From Paraburkholderia elongata (lineage in GTDB: Bacteria; Pseudomonadota; Gammaproteobacteria; Burkholderiales; Burkholderiaceae), in the NCBI RefSeq assembly GCF_013177735.1, contig NZ_WOEZ01000043.1:124001-188000 (forward strand): 64,000 bases of DNA. The letters are read 5' to 3'. The notes under the pieces are model-generated. The model had not been told where the DNA came from. It did no database searches and saw only the letters and a program-made list of their open reading frames with translations. The position numbers and the translations under genes are program-made. Positions 11,301 to 19,421 of this stretch are shown piece after piece. How positions within the stretch are numbered: position 1 is the first letter of the stretch; each line of letters begins with the position of its first letter.

Positions 11301-11305
11301 CATGA
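5363..11305 (+). CDS. Non-ribosomal peptide synthetase, C*-A-T-C-A modules (3' end frameshifted)
   Basis: 1980 aa from a TTG start with GAGGT five bases upstream. Domains: condensation-like domain (about 1-430) whose HHxxxDG site is degenerate (CHPALLDR); adenylation domain A1 (about 445-925) with YTSGPTGKPKG and LNGKIDR; carrier protein with LGGHS (about residue 971); a second condensation domain with intact HHAIFDG (about 1163); adenylation domain A2 with HTSGSTGKPKG (about 1622). By alignment to GrsA, A1 pocket residues read roughly D-A-L-F-L-G-I-V-M and A2 D-A-L-S-G-G-L-V-M; this suggests hydrophobic substrates at best. After residue about 1910 the frame leaves the NRPS: the end of A2 including its catalytic-lysine motif and the start of the second carrier domain are missing. 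The reductase continues in another frame. No tailoring, transport or PPTase gene is adjacent. Probably a pseudogene or a genuinely split, crippled enzyme. Confidence 0.85.
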   Translation: MEHTSFALTRTQSRTLAHAAGPNLCAVYRIDGLPDVERLSSAVAQLVAHCRPLAYRLVEAEQGTRWVIRGDVRAELNVIDLDRRDARDEAAVLSLIDGLCARAFRMDAGLPWAFTLLRAGAHSYLVFACHPALLDRFSLTSLFDALSRAYRGEAPGTTLGIDQQGLLDAERALLESDRLQTDLDFWIGQVGDASFEWHAPRRQNALADSSFTVRLDAQTGAALRNEAKALGVAPDLLIKLCVHVLLRRMTGSRAVLTVHHQRGRCQRDETIGFDERRRLLKTDFDDTMTLRQFLRHAAARAEMADFHAELPAFEVQHDIERREPGFVRATNVVCETDSLPYDALTLGTLPVALLAPYSRRFSHEDTGVYLDVREEIALHVHSRHPQELDGLRLAFEHLTALLGRVGESLEQKLDAIDLYTPALRQRCAAWSEGGPLAAPARDVLDLFAQTALEHAAHPAVSGPDATFTYAQLALAAQRVGAALAALEPDVPDGQDALIGICVSRGARIVPAMLGVLSRGAGYLPLDPQMPDERLRYIVKDAQLRAVIVDAATHERLSALADCALYRIEDLLMGPAAGATTAQCAPADPQRTAYVIYTSGPTGKPKGVVIERGMLAHLIASLTGRYRRDASTRWLQFASVNFDASVLEIFNPLTHGGHLIVAPDAVRTDADALSAFLNAERVTHAFLPPAILKLLPRRALPHLDTVLCGGEASDDETIRFWSGVLRLSNIYGPTETTVMATENTFDGDKPANQLGHPLPGYQIHVLDEEGKAVPLGGIGEICIGGSAVSRGYLLRPELTGQKFQANPFGPGRLYRSGDLGRFQPDGAIEFLGRSDFQVKIRGYRIELGEIEASIVEQPEVRSAYVGTCERQGGTALVAWYVGAALEPAVLRSRLAQRLAHYMVPAFLLQIEALPLTLNGKIDRSKLPAPQTGPADPASRAFDAFELAVQAIWSEVLGVPLESVGEHSHFFQLGGHSLLATLVCNRISASLSAPVKLKTLFEHPQFDAFCARARQSVEQGAALPPLVAQPGAPTPAPVASRLVQMMHTRALGKRDDNAYNIVMRVDFGGAANPLRLHQALVAVLAHNPIFNANFAERGGQLLVLPGTVAIPTDLHIPLESCDAGAIDAHADAMRALRLPLDCAPLWRAQLLMSPQENRTTLLFCIHHAIFDGWSFKLLLDELTSHYEGKPVSGERLSWFDYGHWAPQLASSPRFAAARDYWMRKLDAVALRTELPFDALQRGPNANCSLALHVRPAQMRRLKQIAGAHDMILPPVLFALYLVWMWRVSGQQHLACAYPYAGRDVPGSEGIYGMFVSMAVLVQRIDTRQGFGELARAVQRQMLDDRDHLLATPYETDNAQLGALNTIFSLQNGIDLNGHIGEAAYHAEERPPLTSKADVSAIFYVRPDGGLDGRFEYDNSSVLRAASVERMAEVFMTLCDAAAHQPDAPVGELAWMSDAQHAQCLSFACGEPLPDAPQSIPARFAEVVAAHASRVAVRCGEQQLSYREPDVLSDAIARGLSACVPPGARIGLSMQKSVLLVATVLGVLKAGCAYVPLDPAYPAERLRYFVENCSVDTVLAYEPSGRALEAAGLGELRKLDPAVLAKGPPHRPHAVGPEALAYVIHTSGSTGKPKGVLVEQHSVVRMVAGASRALGYAPGSVSTLAASTNFDASVLDLFLALLHGGTLIVLPEEARRDPLLLHSLLKAQRVTHASLAPVVVQSLPREPLPDLQLLGFGGDTLDQPSAAWWSEHTQLFSLYGPTEITVMASCGQALPGGPSRIIGKPLPGYRLYLLNAQRQLAPLGTVGEIYIGGENLARGYINQSAMTMERFVVDPFRDAPYALMYRTGDLGRFLADGTIEYFGRNDAQIKLRGFRIELGEIENCIAAAPGIAHAACRVWGEGEARYLAAYYVTGTGASGAALDEDTLPPASAATTVFSGSAATRFWPCECRRNCAIRSASISRWLRSIVRPPSRHSRMAVMKT
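11110..11165 (+). other. Deletion/frameshift junction inside the NRPS
   Basis: Upstream frame reads LAAYYVTG...ALDEDTL, the end of the A-domain body. In the +1 frame the sequence GIGRDDSFFRLGGNSILAV, the carrier-protein core, begins only about 10 codons later. The equivalent stretch in module 1 is about 65 residues and contains the HYMVPAF and LNGKIDR motifs. About 190 nt are therefore missing, and the loss is not a multiple of three. Confidence 0.75.
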
Positions 11306-12480
11306 TCGAGCGCGCGCTCGCGGATGCGGCAGAGCCGTTCACCATCGAACATGCCGCACCGGCGTTGGCTGACAGCGCCGAAGCTGCGCCGATCCGCACC
11401 ATGCTGTTGACCGGTGCGAGCGGCTTCCTTGGCATTTACCTCCTGCATGCGTTATGTGGCCGGCTCGACGAGGTGGTGTGCCTGCAACGCTGTGCGAGCG
11501 CGGCGGCAGGGCTAGCCGTGTTGCAGGACAAGGCACGCGAGGCGGGCCTTGCGATCGACTTCAGCCGCGTCGAGGTGATCCCCGCCGATCTTGCCGCGCC
11601 GCAGCTTGGCTTCGACACGCCGCGCTGGCGGCAACTCGCCGCGGAGGTCGACGCGATCCTGCATTGCGGCGCGTTCGTGCATCACCTGCATAGCTATGAG
11701 GAGATGAAGCGCGCGAATGTCGGCGGCACCGAGGCCTTGCTGCGGCTCGCGTTGACGCAGCGGCAAAAACCGTTCTGTTTCATCTCGACGCTGTCGGTTG
11801 GCGAGATGCTGGCGGGCGCCGTGCGCATCGACGAGCACGTGAGCAACGCGCGTCCGCTGCTGGACAACGGCTATCTGCTGACGAAGTGGGTGGGCGAACA
11901 GCGCGTCGCGGAGTGCGCGCGCCGCTTCGGCTTGCCGGCGGTTGTCGCGCGGCCGGGCAATATCACCGGCGACAGCCGTACCGGCTTCAGCAACTTCGCG
12001 CACAACCATTTCTGGCTGTTCAACAAGGGCTGCTTGCAGCTGGGCGCTTATCCGGAAACGGCGCGGGAAGTCGAGATGATGCCGGTCGATCTGTTGGCGG
12101 GCGCATTGACCGCGGTGGCGCTGCAGCCGCGTACTGGAATACGGACGGTGAATCTGAACAACCCGCTCGCGCTCACTCAGCGGCAGTGGTTCGCGGCGCT
12201 CGCCGCTTGCGGTTTGCGCGCCGATCCGCAAGCGGTGGCCAGCTGGCAACGGCGGTTGGCGGATCTCGAGCCATCGAACGGTCTGGCGCTGATTCGCGAC
12301 TTTTATACCGGTGACCTTTCCGTCGCGCCATTGCCGGTCGACCAGATCGGCACGTTGACAGAGCTGGCGCGGCACGGCATGGATCTGAGCGTTGACTACG
12401 GCGCGCTGATCCAGCTCTACGTCGGCTATTTGCGTGACGCGGGTTTTCTTGACCCGGTATCGGAGACGGTGGCGTCGTAA
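11194..12480 (+). CDS. NRPS carrier-domain end plus terminal thioester reductase domain
   Basis: Open from about 11130 in this frame; the first ATG is at 11194. It starts within the carrier core (FFRLGGNS lies just upstream of the ATG) and continues into an extended SDR-type reductase: MLLTGASGFLGIYLLHAL is the NADPH-binding Rossmann motif (about residue 70) and YLLTK (about 226) the catalytic Tyr-x-x-x-Lys. Such R domains release the carrier-bound peptide as an aldehyde or alcohol using NAD(P)H. It belongs to the same original protein as 5363-11305 (about 2370 residues without the missing piece) but cannot be made as one chain now. Alone it lacks a ribosome site and an intact carrier protein. 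Confidence 0.82.
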   Translation: MRMQAQLRDSLGIDFPMAAFYRSPTIATLADGRHEDMIERALADAAEPFTIEHAAPALADSAEAAPIRTMLLTGASGFLGIYLLHALCGRLDEVVCLQRCASAAAGLAVLQDKAREAGLAIDFSRVEVIPADLAAPQLGFDTPRWRQLAAEVDAILHCGAFVHHLHSYEEMKRANVGGTEALLRLALTQRQKPFCFISTLSVGEMLAGAVRIDEHVSNARPLLDNGYLLTKWVGEQRVAECARRFGLPAVVARPGNITGDSRTGFSNFAHNHFWLFNKGCLQLGAYPETAREVEMMPVDLLAGALTAVALQPRTGIRTVNLNNPLALTQRQWFAALAACGLRADPQAVASWQRRLADLEPSNGLALIRDFYTGDLSVAPLPVDQIGTLTELARHGMDLSVDYGALIQLYVGYLRDAGFLDPVSETVAS

Positions 12481-12584
12481 AGCGCGGTGCAGGTGCGCGA
12501 GCGACTGGCGTTGCGTCGCCCGTTCAGCTTGCGCACCGAACGATTGTGCGCTTTGTAATAGGCTGAAATATGACCGGATTGGTC

Positions 12585-12678
12585 CGCGGCTAAAATACGC
12601 CTACACTTCGATGGCCTCTTTCGAGAGGCATCGGTGGAAGTCTTTCATTTAGCCCGCTTCGCGCGGGCTTTCTTTTTT
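12585..12678 (+). ncRNA. Candidate small RNA with two hairpins
   Basis: A TAAAAT -10-like box (about 12591-12596) is followed by GCCTCT-TTCG-AGAGGC (12614-12629), a six-pair stem capped by a stable UUCG loop and extended by GAT/ATC and CTTC/GAAG pairing. Then comes a U-rich linker (TCTTTCATTT) and an intrinsic terminator with a long T-run. This layout fits an Hfq-dependent trans-acting sRNA. It could also be just the 3' UTR of the NRPS, or encode a 13-residue peptide starting at ATG 12611. No strong -35 box is visible, and I cannot match it to a known RNA family. Confidence 0.4.
12651..12678 (+). terminator. Intrinsic terminator
   Basis: AGCCCGC-TTCGC-GCGGGCT followed by TTCTTTTTT. It ends the NRPS transcript and/or the candidate sRNA. 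Confidence 0.85.
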
Positions 12679-12716
12679 GCGCGGCGTTTTGCGCAATCAA
12701 TCCAGCCGCGAAAACG

Positions 12717-12750
12717 AAAAAGGCGAACCCGTCGATGAGTTCGCCTTTGT
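12717..12750 (-). terminator. Intrinsic terminator of argH
   Basis: On the minus strand AAAGGCGAAC pairs with GTTCGCCTTT around a 10-nt loop and is followed by TTCGTTTTCG. It lies about 95 bp past the argH stop codon. The symmetric A/T flanks allow it to work in both directions. Confidence 0.75.
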
Positions 12751-12845
12751 TTTCGTGCGCCGCTTGGTGCTCGCGGTAACGCATACGGTAATGCACGCGT
12801 TGCCGGACGCACTGCCGGACACGGTAACGCGCGCCGGGCCTTACC

Positions 12846-14252
12846 TTACTTCAACGCTTCCCGTGCAGCCTTGACCGCGGCGAGCACCTGCTCGGGCGCC
12901 GTGCCGCCTGGATGGTTGCGGCTCGCCACCGAACCTTCGAGCGTCAGATACGAGAACACGTCCTCGCCGATCAGATGCGCGACGTTCGGCAGTTCCTTAC
13001 GCATTTCTTCCAGCGTCAGGTCGGCCAGATCGCAGCCGCGATCGGCACACACGCGAACCGCCAGCGCCACCGCTTCGTGCGCGTCGCGGAACGGCAGGCC
13101 GCGCTTGACCAGGTAGTCGGCGAGATCGGTTGCAGTCGAGAAACCTTGCAGCGCAGCGTCGCGCATGGCTTGCGGCTTAACCGAGATGCCGGCGACCATT
13201 TCAGCGAAGATGCGCAGCGTGTCCGCGACCGTATCGACGGTATCGAACAGCGGCTCTTTGTCTTCCTGGTTGTCTTTGTTGTAAGCGAGCGGCTGGCCTT
13301 TCATCAAGGTCAGCAAGGCGATCAGATGGCCGTTCACGCGGCCCGTCTTGCCACGCGCGAGTTCGGGCACGTCCGGGTTCTTCTTCTGCGGCATGATCGA
13401 CGAGCCCGTGCAGAAACGGTCGGCCAGATCGATGAAGCCGACGCGCGGGCTCATCCACAGTACGAGTTCTTCCGAGAAGCGCGACACGTGCGTCATCACC
13501 AGAGCGGACGCTGCCGTGAATTCGATTGCGAAGTCACGATCGGACACCGCGTCCAGCGAGTTCGCGCAGATGCCGTCGAAGCCCAGCGTCTTCGCCACCG
13601 CATGACGGTCGATCGGGTAGCTGGTGCCGGCCAGAGCGGCTGCGCCCAGCGGCAGACGGTTCACGCGCTTGCGGCAATCGATCATGCGTTCGGCGTCGCG
13701 CGAAAACATTTCGACGTAAGCCATCAGGTGATGGCCGAACGTGACCGGCTGCGCCACTTGCAGGTGCGTGAAGCCCGGCATGATGGTCGATGCATTCTTC
13801 TCCGCCATGTCGAGCAAGGCCGTGCGCAGCTCCGTCAACAGGCCACCGATGCGGTCGATTTCGCCGCGCAGCCACAGGCGGATGTCGGTCGCGACCTGGT
13901 CGTTACGCGAGCGGCCCGTGTGCAGGCGCTTGCCGGCGTCGCCGATCAGCGCGGTCAGACGCGCTTCGATGTTCAGGTGGACGTCTTCCAGATCGAGTTG
14001 CCACTCGAACTCGCCTCGCTCGATTTCACCCTTGATCTGCGCCATGCCGCGTTGGATCGCGGCGAGGTCGTCGGCGGCGATGATCTTCTGCGCGGCCAGC
14101 ATCGAGGCGTGCGCGAGCGACCCTTCGATATCGACGAGCGCCAGACGCTTGTCGAAGAAAACCGACGACGTGTAGCGTTTGACGAGTTCCGACATCGGCT
14201 CCGAGAAGCGAGCCGACCAGGCTTCGCCTTTTTTGTGCAGTTGGGACGTCAT
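12846..14252 (-). CDS. argH: Argininosuccinate lyase
   Basis: 468 aa from the ATG at 14252 ([16 protein letters not shown]); upstream in-frame sequence to 14345 does not look like ArgH. The family signature [16 protein letters not shown] is complete, and [16 protein letters not shown] matches the conserved N-terminal substrate-binding loop. This cytoplasmic homotetramer splits argininosuccinate into arginine and fumarate, the last step of arginine synthesis. It appears monocistronic, with its own terminator downstream and about 150 bp separating it from the XRE regulator gene upstream on the same strand. Confidence 0.96.
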   Translation of the reverse strand: MTSQLHKKGEAWSARFSEPMSELVKRYTSSVFFDKRLALVDIEGSLAHASMLAAQKIIAADDLAAIQRGMAQIKGEIERGEFEWQLDLEDVHLNIEARLTALIGDAGKRLHTGRSRNDQVATDIRLWLRGEIDRIGGLLTELRTALLDMAEKNASTIMPGFTHLQVAQPVTFGHHLMAYVEMFSRDAERMIDCRKRVNRLPLGAAALAGTSYPIDRHAVAKTLGFDGICANSLDAVSDRDFAIEFTAASALVMTHVSRFSEELVLWMSPRVGFIDLADRFCTGSSIMPQKKNPDVPELARGKTGRVNGHLIALLTLMKGQPLAYNKDNQEDKEPLFDTVDTVADTLRIFAEMVAGISVKPQAMRDAALQGFSTATDLADYLVKRGLPFRDAHEAVALAVRVCADRGCDLADLTLEEMRKELPNVAHLIGEDVFSYLTLEGSVASRNHPGGTAPEQVLAAVKAAREALK

Positions 14253-14398
14253 GGTGTTGGGCAGTTGAACGAGGTGAGGACGCTGACGGCGTTTGCGTAC
14301 GGTGCAGGCGCCATCGAAACGAGCGAAAGACGGGGATTTTAACACTGGCGGGCGGCATCAAAGATGCCGCCCGCCAGCGGCCGTACAGGAAAGCGCAG

Positions 14399-15211
14399 CT
14401 ACTCCCGCACCAGCACCACCAGCTTCAGATCCTCGCGATGCGCGGGCTTGAAGGTGATCTGGTCGTAGACGATGCGGCCGTCGCGCGGATGGTTGAATTC
14501 ACGCCGGCCGCCTTCGCGGCCGCCGACGTCCTGTGACGCCCAGAAGCGTGCGAATGCATCGCTGGCGGCAGTGAGCGAGTCGATCAGCCCACGGGTGGGC
14601 GCATCGTTCAGATGGCGGATCGAATCCGCGCGGAATTCGGCGGCGAGACGCCGTGCGCGTGTTTCCCAGTCGACGATCAGCTCGCGTGCGGCTGGTTCGG
14701 TGAAGGTGTAGCGCAGCAGGTTGCGGTCGTGCGTGCTGTCCAGCCAGCCGACGAACAGGTCGGCGGCGCGTGCGTTCCAAGCGAGCGCGTTCCACTGCCG
14801 GTCGAGCACGTAAGCCGGTGCGTTCACGAGCTGCACGGTTTCGAGCAGGGTGGCGGGCGCGTCGGCGGCAGCCGGATCGGGTTCGGCCGGGTCGCGCTGC
14901 GCGGCCAGCTCGAACAGATACGCCCGCTCGGCGCGCGACAGTTGCAGCGCGACGGCGATCCGAGCCAGCGCCTCGGCGGAGGCGGAGACCGGGCGGCCCT
15001 GTTCGATCCACGTGTACCAGGTCGGACTCACGCCGCACAGCTGCGCCACTTCTTCGCGCCGCAAGCCGGGGGTACGGCGGCGCGGGCCGGGCGGCAGGCC
15101 GAGCGCTTGCGGCGAGAGCCGTTCGCGATGAGCGCGGATGAAATCGCCGAGTGCGCGGGCAGGCGTGGCGTCGAGCGGCGGCGGGTTGTCGGCGGAGGAC
15201 GGCGTAGTCAT
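14399..15211 (-). CDS. XRE-family regulator with MmyB-like ligand-binding domain
   Basis: 270 aa from ATG 15211; upstream codons to 15301 overlap the promoter region and are unlikely. The N-terminal helix-turn-helix (about residues 15-85) includes TPGLRREEVAQLCGVSPTWY and WIEQGRPVSAS, the hallmark of the MmyB/MLTR group. The rest (TVQLVNAPAYVLDRQWNALA, then FVGWLDS and EFRADS) is the PAS-like ligand-binding domain of that family, thought to bind fatty-acid-like ligands. It is divergent from a SAM methyltransferase, with an inverted repeat overlapping the promoter between them, so it probably controls both genes. Repressor or activator role is not visible. Confidence 0.88.
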   Translation of the reverse strand: MTTPSSADNPPPLDATPARALGDFIRAHRERLSPQALGLPPGPRRRTPGLRREEVAQLCGVSPTWYTWIEQGRPVSASAEALARIAVALQLSRAERAYLFELAAQRDPAEPDPAAADAPATLLETVQLVNAPAYVLDRQWNALAWNARAADLFVGWLDSTHDRNLLRYTFTEPAARELIVDWETRARRLAAEFRADSIRHLNDAPTRGLIDSLTAASDAFARFWASQDVGGREGGRREFNHPRDGRIVYDQITFKPAHREDLKLVVLVRE

Positions 15212-15267
15212 TCTTATCGGGCCGCGCTTGGAGCGCGTGTCGGGTGGTGTCGGGGTGGTGTTATTGA

Positions 15268-15316
15268 TACCAGAATAATTGCTTAACTTGTACTGGTACA
15301 CGGCGGGTTCTATTGT
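15268..15316 (+). promoter_or_regulatory. Promoter and operator between XRE regulator and methyltransferase
   Basis: TTGTAC (15288-15293) and TATTGT (15311-15316) are exactly 17 bp apart and form a good promoter for the methyltransferase. An inverted repeat TACCAG (15268-15273) / CTGGTA (15293-15298) straddles and abuts the -35 box. That is where a repressor encoded by the divergent XRE gene would be expected to bind. Confidence 0.6.
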
Positions 15317-15397
15317 AACGGCTGGAACGGCGCAACGCCGTCCAGACCAACCAGGCCCAAGCTCGGCCCAACGTCACATAGATAACCGGAGCCTTCC

Positions 15398-16150
15398 ATG
15401 AAGCACCACGATCAAGTCGCCGACGCCTTCGGCTCGACCGCCGCCGCGTATTTGACGAGTCAGACGCATGCCACCGGCGCCGATCTGCAGACGCTGGCCG
15501 AATCGATCGCCGCGACGCCGGATGCGAAGGTGCTCGATATGGGCTGCGGCGCAGGCCACGCGAGTTTCGCGGTGGCGCCGCATGCAAAAGAAGTGGTCGC
15601 GTACGACATCGCGCCGCAAATGCTGGCGACGGTCGACGGCGCGGCCAAAGATCGCGGCCTGACTAACATCCGCACGCAACAGGGTGCCGCCGAAACGTTG
15701 CCGTTCGACGATCATTCCTTCGACTGGATCATCAGCCGGATGAGCGCGCATCACTGGCACGACGTGCCGCTCGCGCTGGCCGAAGTGCGGCGTGTGTTGA
15801 AGCCGGGCGGCAAGGTGCTGTTCATCGACATCGCCGGCGTCGATCACCCGCTGCTCGACACGCATATTCAGGCGGTCGAATTGTTGCGCGACGGCTCGCA
15901 TATCCGCGACTACCGCGCTGACGAATGGATTGCTTTGTTCGAAGCGGCCGGTTTCAAGGCATGGATTCGCGAGCGTTGGCGCATCGCGATCGAGTTCAGC
16001 TCGTGGGTGGCGCGCATGCGCACGCCGGAGCCGCGTGTGGTGGCGATTCGCTCGCTGTGGAGCAACTCGCCCGATGAGGTACGCCAGTATTTCGACGTGC
16101 AGGAAGACGGCTCGTTCAAGCTCGACGCGCTGATGGTCGAGGCGCAGTAA
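15398..16150 (+). CDS. Class I SAM-dependent methyltransferase
   Basis: 250 aa. VLDMGCGAGHASFAVAPHA (about residues 45-63) is motif I, the SAM-binding loop; VVAYDIAPQML is the acidic motif that holds the ribose; FDWIISRMSAHHWHD and EVRRVLKPGGKVLFID are motifs II-III. It belongs to the Methyltransf_11 group that includes UbiE-like and small-molecule methyltransferases. The acceptor substrate is unknown. It is divergent from, and probably controlled by, the XRE regulator, and ends at a strong bidirectional terminator shared with ppc. Confidence 0.88.
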   Translation: MKHHDQVADAFGSTAAAYLTSQTHATGADLQTLAESIAATPDAKVLDMGCGAGHASFAVAPHAKEVVAYDIAPQMLATVDGAAKDRGLTNIRTQQGAAETLPFDDHSFDWIISRMSAHHWHDVPLALAEVRRVLKPGGKVLFIDIAGVDHPLLDTHIQAVELLRDGSHIRDYRADEWIALFEAAGFKAWIRERWRIAIEFSSWVARMRTPEPRVVAIRSLWSNSPDEVRQYFDVQEDGSFKLDALMVEAQ

Positions 16151-16155
16151 GGCTA

Positions 16156-16186
16156 ATCAACCGGGCGGATCACCCACCCGGTTGAT
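16156..16186. terminator. Hairpin between convergent methyltransferase and ppc
   Basis: ATCAACCGGG pairs with CCCGGTTGAT over 10 bp with an 11-nt loop. It sits between two converging genes, so it can serve both; T-runs are weak on each side. Confidence 0.65.
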
Positions 16187-16196
16187 GTGGCTCCGA

Positions 16197-19100
16197 TCAG
16201 CCGGTATTACGCAATCCCGCCGCAATCCCGTTGATGCTCAAATGAATCCCGCGCCGCACGCGCGCGTTGGTATCGCCCGCACGGTGACGCTTGAGCAACT
16301 CGACCTGCAAGTGATTCAACGGATCAAGATACGGGAAGCGGTTCTTGATCGAACGCGCGAGCAGCGGGTTCTCCGCGAGCCGTTCGCTCTTGCCCGTAAT
16401 CTCCGACAACACCTTCGACGTCCGCTCCCATTCCGCGACGATGCGCTCGAACACATGCTTGCGCAGCTTCTTGTCCGACACGAGCTGCGCATAGCGCGAG
16501 GCCACTGCGAGGTCGGTCTTCGCCAGCACCATGTCCATGTTGGAGAGCAGGGTCGAGAAGAACGGCCAGGTCTTATGCATTTTCTTCAGCAGCGCAAGAC
16601 GGCGAGTGCGCTCGGCGTCGCTCGGCGCGCTGTCCAGATGCGCGGCCACCGCGCTGCCGAAACCGTACCAGCCGGTCAGCAGCAAACGGCATTGACCCCA
16701 CGAGAAGCCCCACGGAATCGCGCGCAGATCTTCGATCTTGCGTTGCTTCGGGTCCTGCAATTTGCGCGAAGCCGGACGGCTGCCGATGTTCAACTCGGCG
16801 ATCTCCGAGATCGGCGTCGACTCGAAGAAATACTCCTTGAAGCCCGGCGTCTCGTAGACCAGCGCGCGATACGACGCCATCGCCGCGTCGGACAATTGCT
16901 GCATCGTCTCTTCGAAGGCGGGCAGTTGCGCGGGCGCATTGCCATGCGGCAACAACGAGGCTTCGAGCGTCGCGGCCACCACGGTTTCCAAATTACGCCG
17001 GCCGATTTCCGGATTGCCGAACTTGCTTGCGATCACTTCGCCTTGCTCGGTCAAACGGATCTGGCCGTCGACGGTGCCCGGCGGCTGCGACAGAATCGCC
17101 TGATAGGTCGGACCACCGCCACGGCCTACCGTGCCCCCCCGTCCATGGAACAGGCGCAGGGTCACGCCGCGTTCATTGAACAGCGACACGAGGGCAAGCT
17201 CGGCGCGATACAGCTCCCAGTTCGATGTCAGGAAGCCGCCGTCCTTGTTGCTGTCCGAATAGCCGAGCATCACTTCCTGCTCGTTGCCCTGATGTTCGAT
17301 CAGTGCATCCACGCCCGGCAACGCGATCAGATCGCGCATGATGTGCGGCGCGTTGCGCAAATCGGGGATCGTTTCGAACAATGGGATCACCATCAAACCC
17401 GCTTGCGCGGGATCGTGCGCGTCGCCCAGACGGCCGTGCAGCAGGCCGGTTTCCTTTTGCAGCAACATCACTTCGACCAGATCGCTGACGGTCTCCGTGT
17501 GCGAAATGATGTAGTTGCGCACCGCGCGCGTGCCGAACTTCTCGCGCGTGACGCGGGCCTCTTCGAGCACGCCGAGTTCGCTCTTCACGAGATCGGAGTA
17601 CTCGGCGTAGGGCAGACGCAACGCACGCGGCTGTGAAAGTTCGGCGAGCAGCACCTTGAGCTTGTCTTCTTCGGAGAGCGACGCATAGTCGTCTTCGACG
17701 CCCGCGCGTTTCAGCAACTCGGCGATCACTGCTTCATGGATGTCCGAGCTTTGGCGCAAGTCGATGCTCGCCAGATGGAAGCCGAACACTTCGGCGGCGC
17801 GCGCGAGCGGCGACAGGCGCGGTGCCGCGAGCGGCGCGCCATGATGCTCGGCGAGCGAATCGATCAGCACGTGCAAATCGCGCACGAATTCGGCGGAATC
17901 GTCGTACGGCTTGGCGCGTATCGGCGCCGCGCCGCGGCCTGCGCTGCGAACCGGCACGCTGCCTTCACCGAGACGTACGCGCGCGCTCGCCGCGAGTCGC
18001 GTGTACATGCCGATCAAGGCACGGCGATACGGTTCGTCGGTACGGTGCGGCGACTGGTCGGGCGAGATGGCCGCGAGTTCTTTCAACGCGTCGCTTGCAC
18101 CCGCGAGCAGGTTCGACACCGACAACTCGGCGCCCAGCTTGTGCACCTGCTCCATATAGTGTTCGAAGATCACCGCGGCCTGGCGGGTGATTGCGTGCTC
18201 GAGCGTTTCGGCCGTGACGTTTGGATTGCCGTCACGATCGCCGCCAATCCAGCTGCCCATCTGGAAGAACGGCGGCAGGCGCGCAGCGAGGCCGTGCTCG
18301 GCGAGCGCTTCTTCGATGTCGGCGTAGAGCGCCGGAATTTCTTCGAGGAAAGTCGCGCGGTAATACGACAGCGCGTTTTCGATTTCATCGGCAACCGTCA
18401 GGCGCGAGTCGCGCAGCATCCGCGTTTGCCACAGCGACGTGACGCTCGCACGCAGCATGGCTTCGTTATGCGCGCGTTCGCGGTTGGTCAACTGCTGATC
18501 GCGTTCGGCCAAAAGGCGCGCGACGTCGTGCTGCGCGTCGAGAATACTCTTGCGCTGCACTTCTGTAGGGTGCGCGGTCAGGACCGGCACGATCAACGCT
18601 TCGTTGAAGAACTGCTGCAGGACCGGCGTTGCGGCGGCGCCCGCCTCGACGAGCCGATCGAGCGCATGCGCGATGGTGCCCGGTTGCGAGGTCGAGCCGG
18701 CCAGCGCGTGAATCCGGTGACGGCGATTGCGGTGGCGGTCTTCAGCGATATTCGCAAGATGCGAGAAGTAGCTGAACGCGCGCACCACGCTGACCGTTTG
18801 CTCCGGGCTCAGCGAACGCAGTTTCTTGTCGAGCGTCTGCGCGGCGGCGTTGTCGTCCTCACGGCGAAAACGCACGGCGGTCTGACGGATCGTTTCCACG
18901 ATGTCGAACACCGCATCGCCTTCCTGTTCGCGCAGCACGTCGCCGAGCAGGCGCCCCAGATATCGGATGTCCTGAAACAGCGGATGATCCTTGTCCTCAC
19001 GCGTGCGGCCGCTGCTTTTCGACGCGGGCGCGATCGTGTCGTGCGAAACGGCTTGCAGCGCGGGCGCTTTAGCGGCTTGCGGCGCGGCTTCGCTCACGGC

Positions 19101-19421
19101 GACCTTGATCTTCGGGGACTTGGCTTTGGCCGGTTTCAGCGCCTGGGCGGCGTTCGCGGCCTGCGCCGCCTTATCTGTCTTGACGGCCTTCACCGTTTTG
19201 TCTGCCTTCGCCGACGCGGAGGTTTTCGCGGACTTAGGGGCTTTGGCGACGTTAGCGGCCTGGCTTGCCTTGGCCGCTTTGCGGGCGCGTTTGGCCGGTG
19301 TGAACTGGGCAGCCGTTGCGGCGGAAGCAGAAGCGGCGGGCGCCGCGGCGGCGTCGGCCGCTTGAGCGTTGGGCGATGCAGTGTTGCGGCGGGCAGGGCG
19401 CGCCGATCCGGAAGACGTCAC
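16197..19421 (-). CDS. ppc: Phosphoenolpyruvate carboxylase with Ala/Lys-rich N-terminal tail
   Basis: 1074 aa; E. coli Ppc is 883. Translation starts at GTG 19421 behind GAGGAAA; no Met occurs in the tail, so the extension is real if the enzyme is made from here. Residues about 1-140 are almost only Ala, Lys, Ser and Pro (for example [19 protein letters not shown]), like histone-H1-type tails. The catalytic part begins near [17 protein letters not shown] and contains [16 protein letters not shown] (catalytic His), [10 protein letters not shown] and [14 protein letters not shown]. The cytoplasmic enzyme makes oxaloacetate from PEP and bicarbonate to refill the TCA cycle. It ends NTG at the C-terminus as usual. 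Divergent from hemC. Confidence 0.96.
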   Translation of the reverse strand: MTSSGSARPARRNTASPNAQAADAAAAPAASASAATAAQFTPAKRARKAAKASQAANVAKAPKSAKTSASAKADKTVKAVKTDKAAQAANAAQALKPAKAKSPKIKVAVSEAAPQAAKAPALQAVSHDTIAPASKSSGRTREDKDHPLFQDIRYLGRLLGDVLREQEGDAVFDIVETIRQTAVRFRREDDNAAAQTLDKKLRSLSPEQTVSVVRAFSYFSHLANIAEDRHRNRRHRIHALAGSTSQPGTIAHALDRLVEAGAAATPVLQQFFNEALIVPVLTAHPTEVQRKSILDAQHDVARLLAERDQQLTNRERAHNEAMLRASVTSLWQTRMLRDSRLTVADEIENALSYYRATFLEEIPALYADIEEALAEHGLAARLPPFFQMGSWIGGDRDGNPNVTAETLEHAITRQAAVIFEHYMEQVHKLGAELSVSNLLAGASDALKELAAISPDQSPHRTDEPYRRALIGMYTRLAASARVRLGEGSVPVRSAGRGAAPIRAKPYDDSAEFVRDLHVLIDSLAEHHGAPLAAPRLSPLARAAEVFGFHLASIDLRQSSDIHEAVIAELLKRAGVEDDYASLSEEDKLKVLLAELSQPRALRLPYAEYSDLVKSELGVLEEARVTREKFGTRAVRNYIISHTETVSDLVEVMLLQKETGLLHGRLGDAHDPAQAGLMVIPLFETIPDLRNAPHIMRDLIALPGVDALIEHQGNEQEVMLGYSDSNKDGGFLTSNWELYRAELALVSLFNERGVTLRLFHGRGGTVGRGGGPTYQAILSQPPGTVDGQIRLTEQGEVIASKFGNPEIGRRNLETVVAATLEASLLPHGNAPAQLPAFEETMQQLSDAAMASYRALVYETPGFKEYFFESTPISEIAELNIGSRPASRKLQDPKQRKIEDLRAIPWGFSWGQCRLLLTGWYGFGSAVAAHLDSAPSDAERTRRLALLKKMHKTWPFFSTLLSNMDMVLAKTDLAVASRYAQLVSDKKLRKHVFERIVAEWERTSKVLSEITGKSERLAENPLLARSIKNRFPYLDPLNHLQVELLKRHRAGDTNARVRRGIHLSINGIAAGLRNTG

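Noticed and set aside
12912..14342. A 476-residue open frame opposite argH
   Set aside because: Antisense shadow of argH with Arg/His-rich composition and no recognisable motif.
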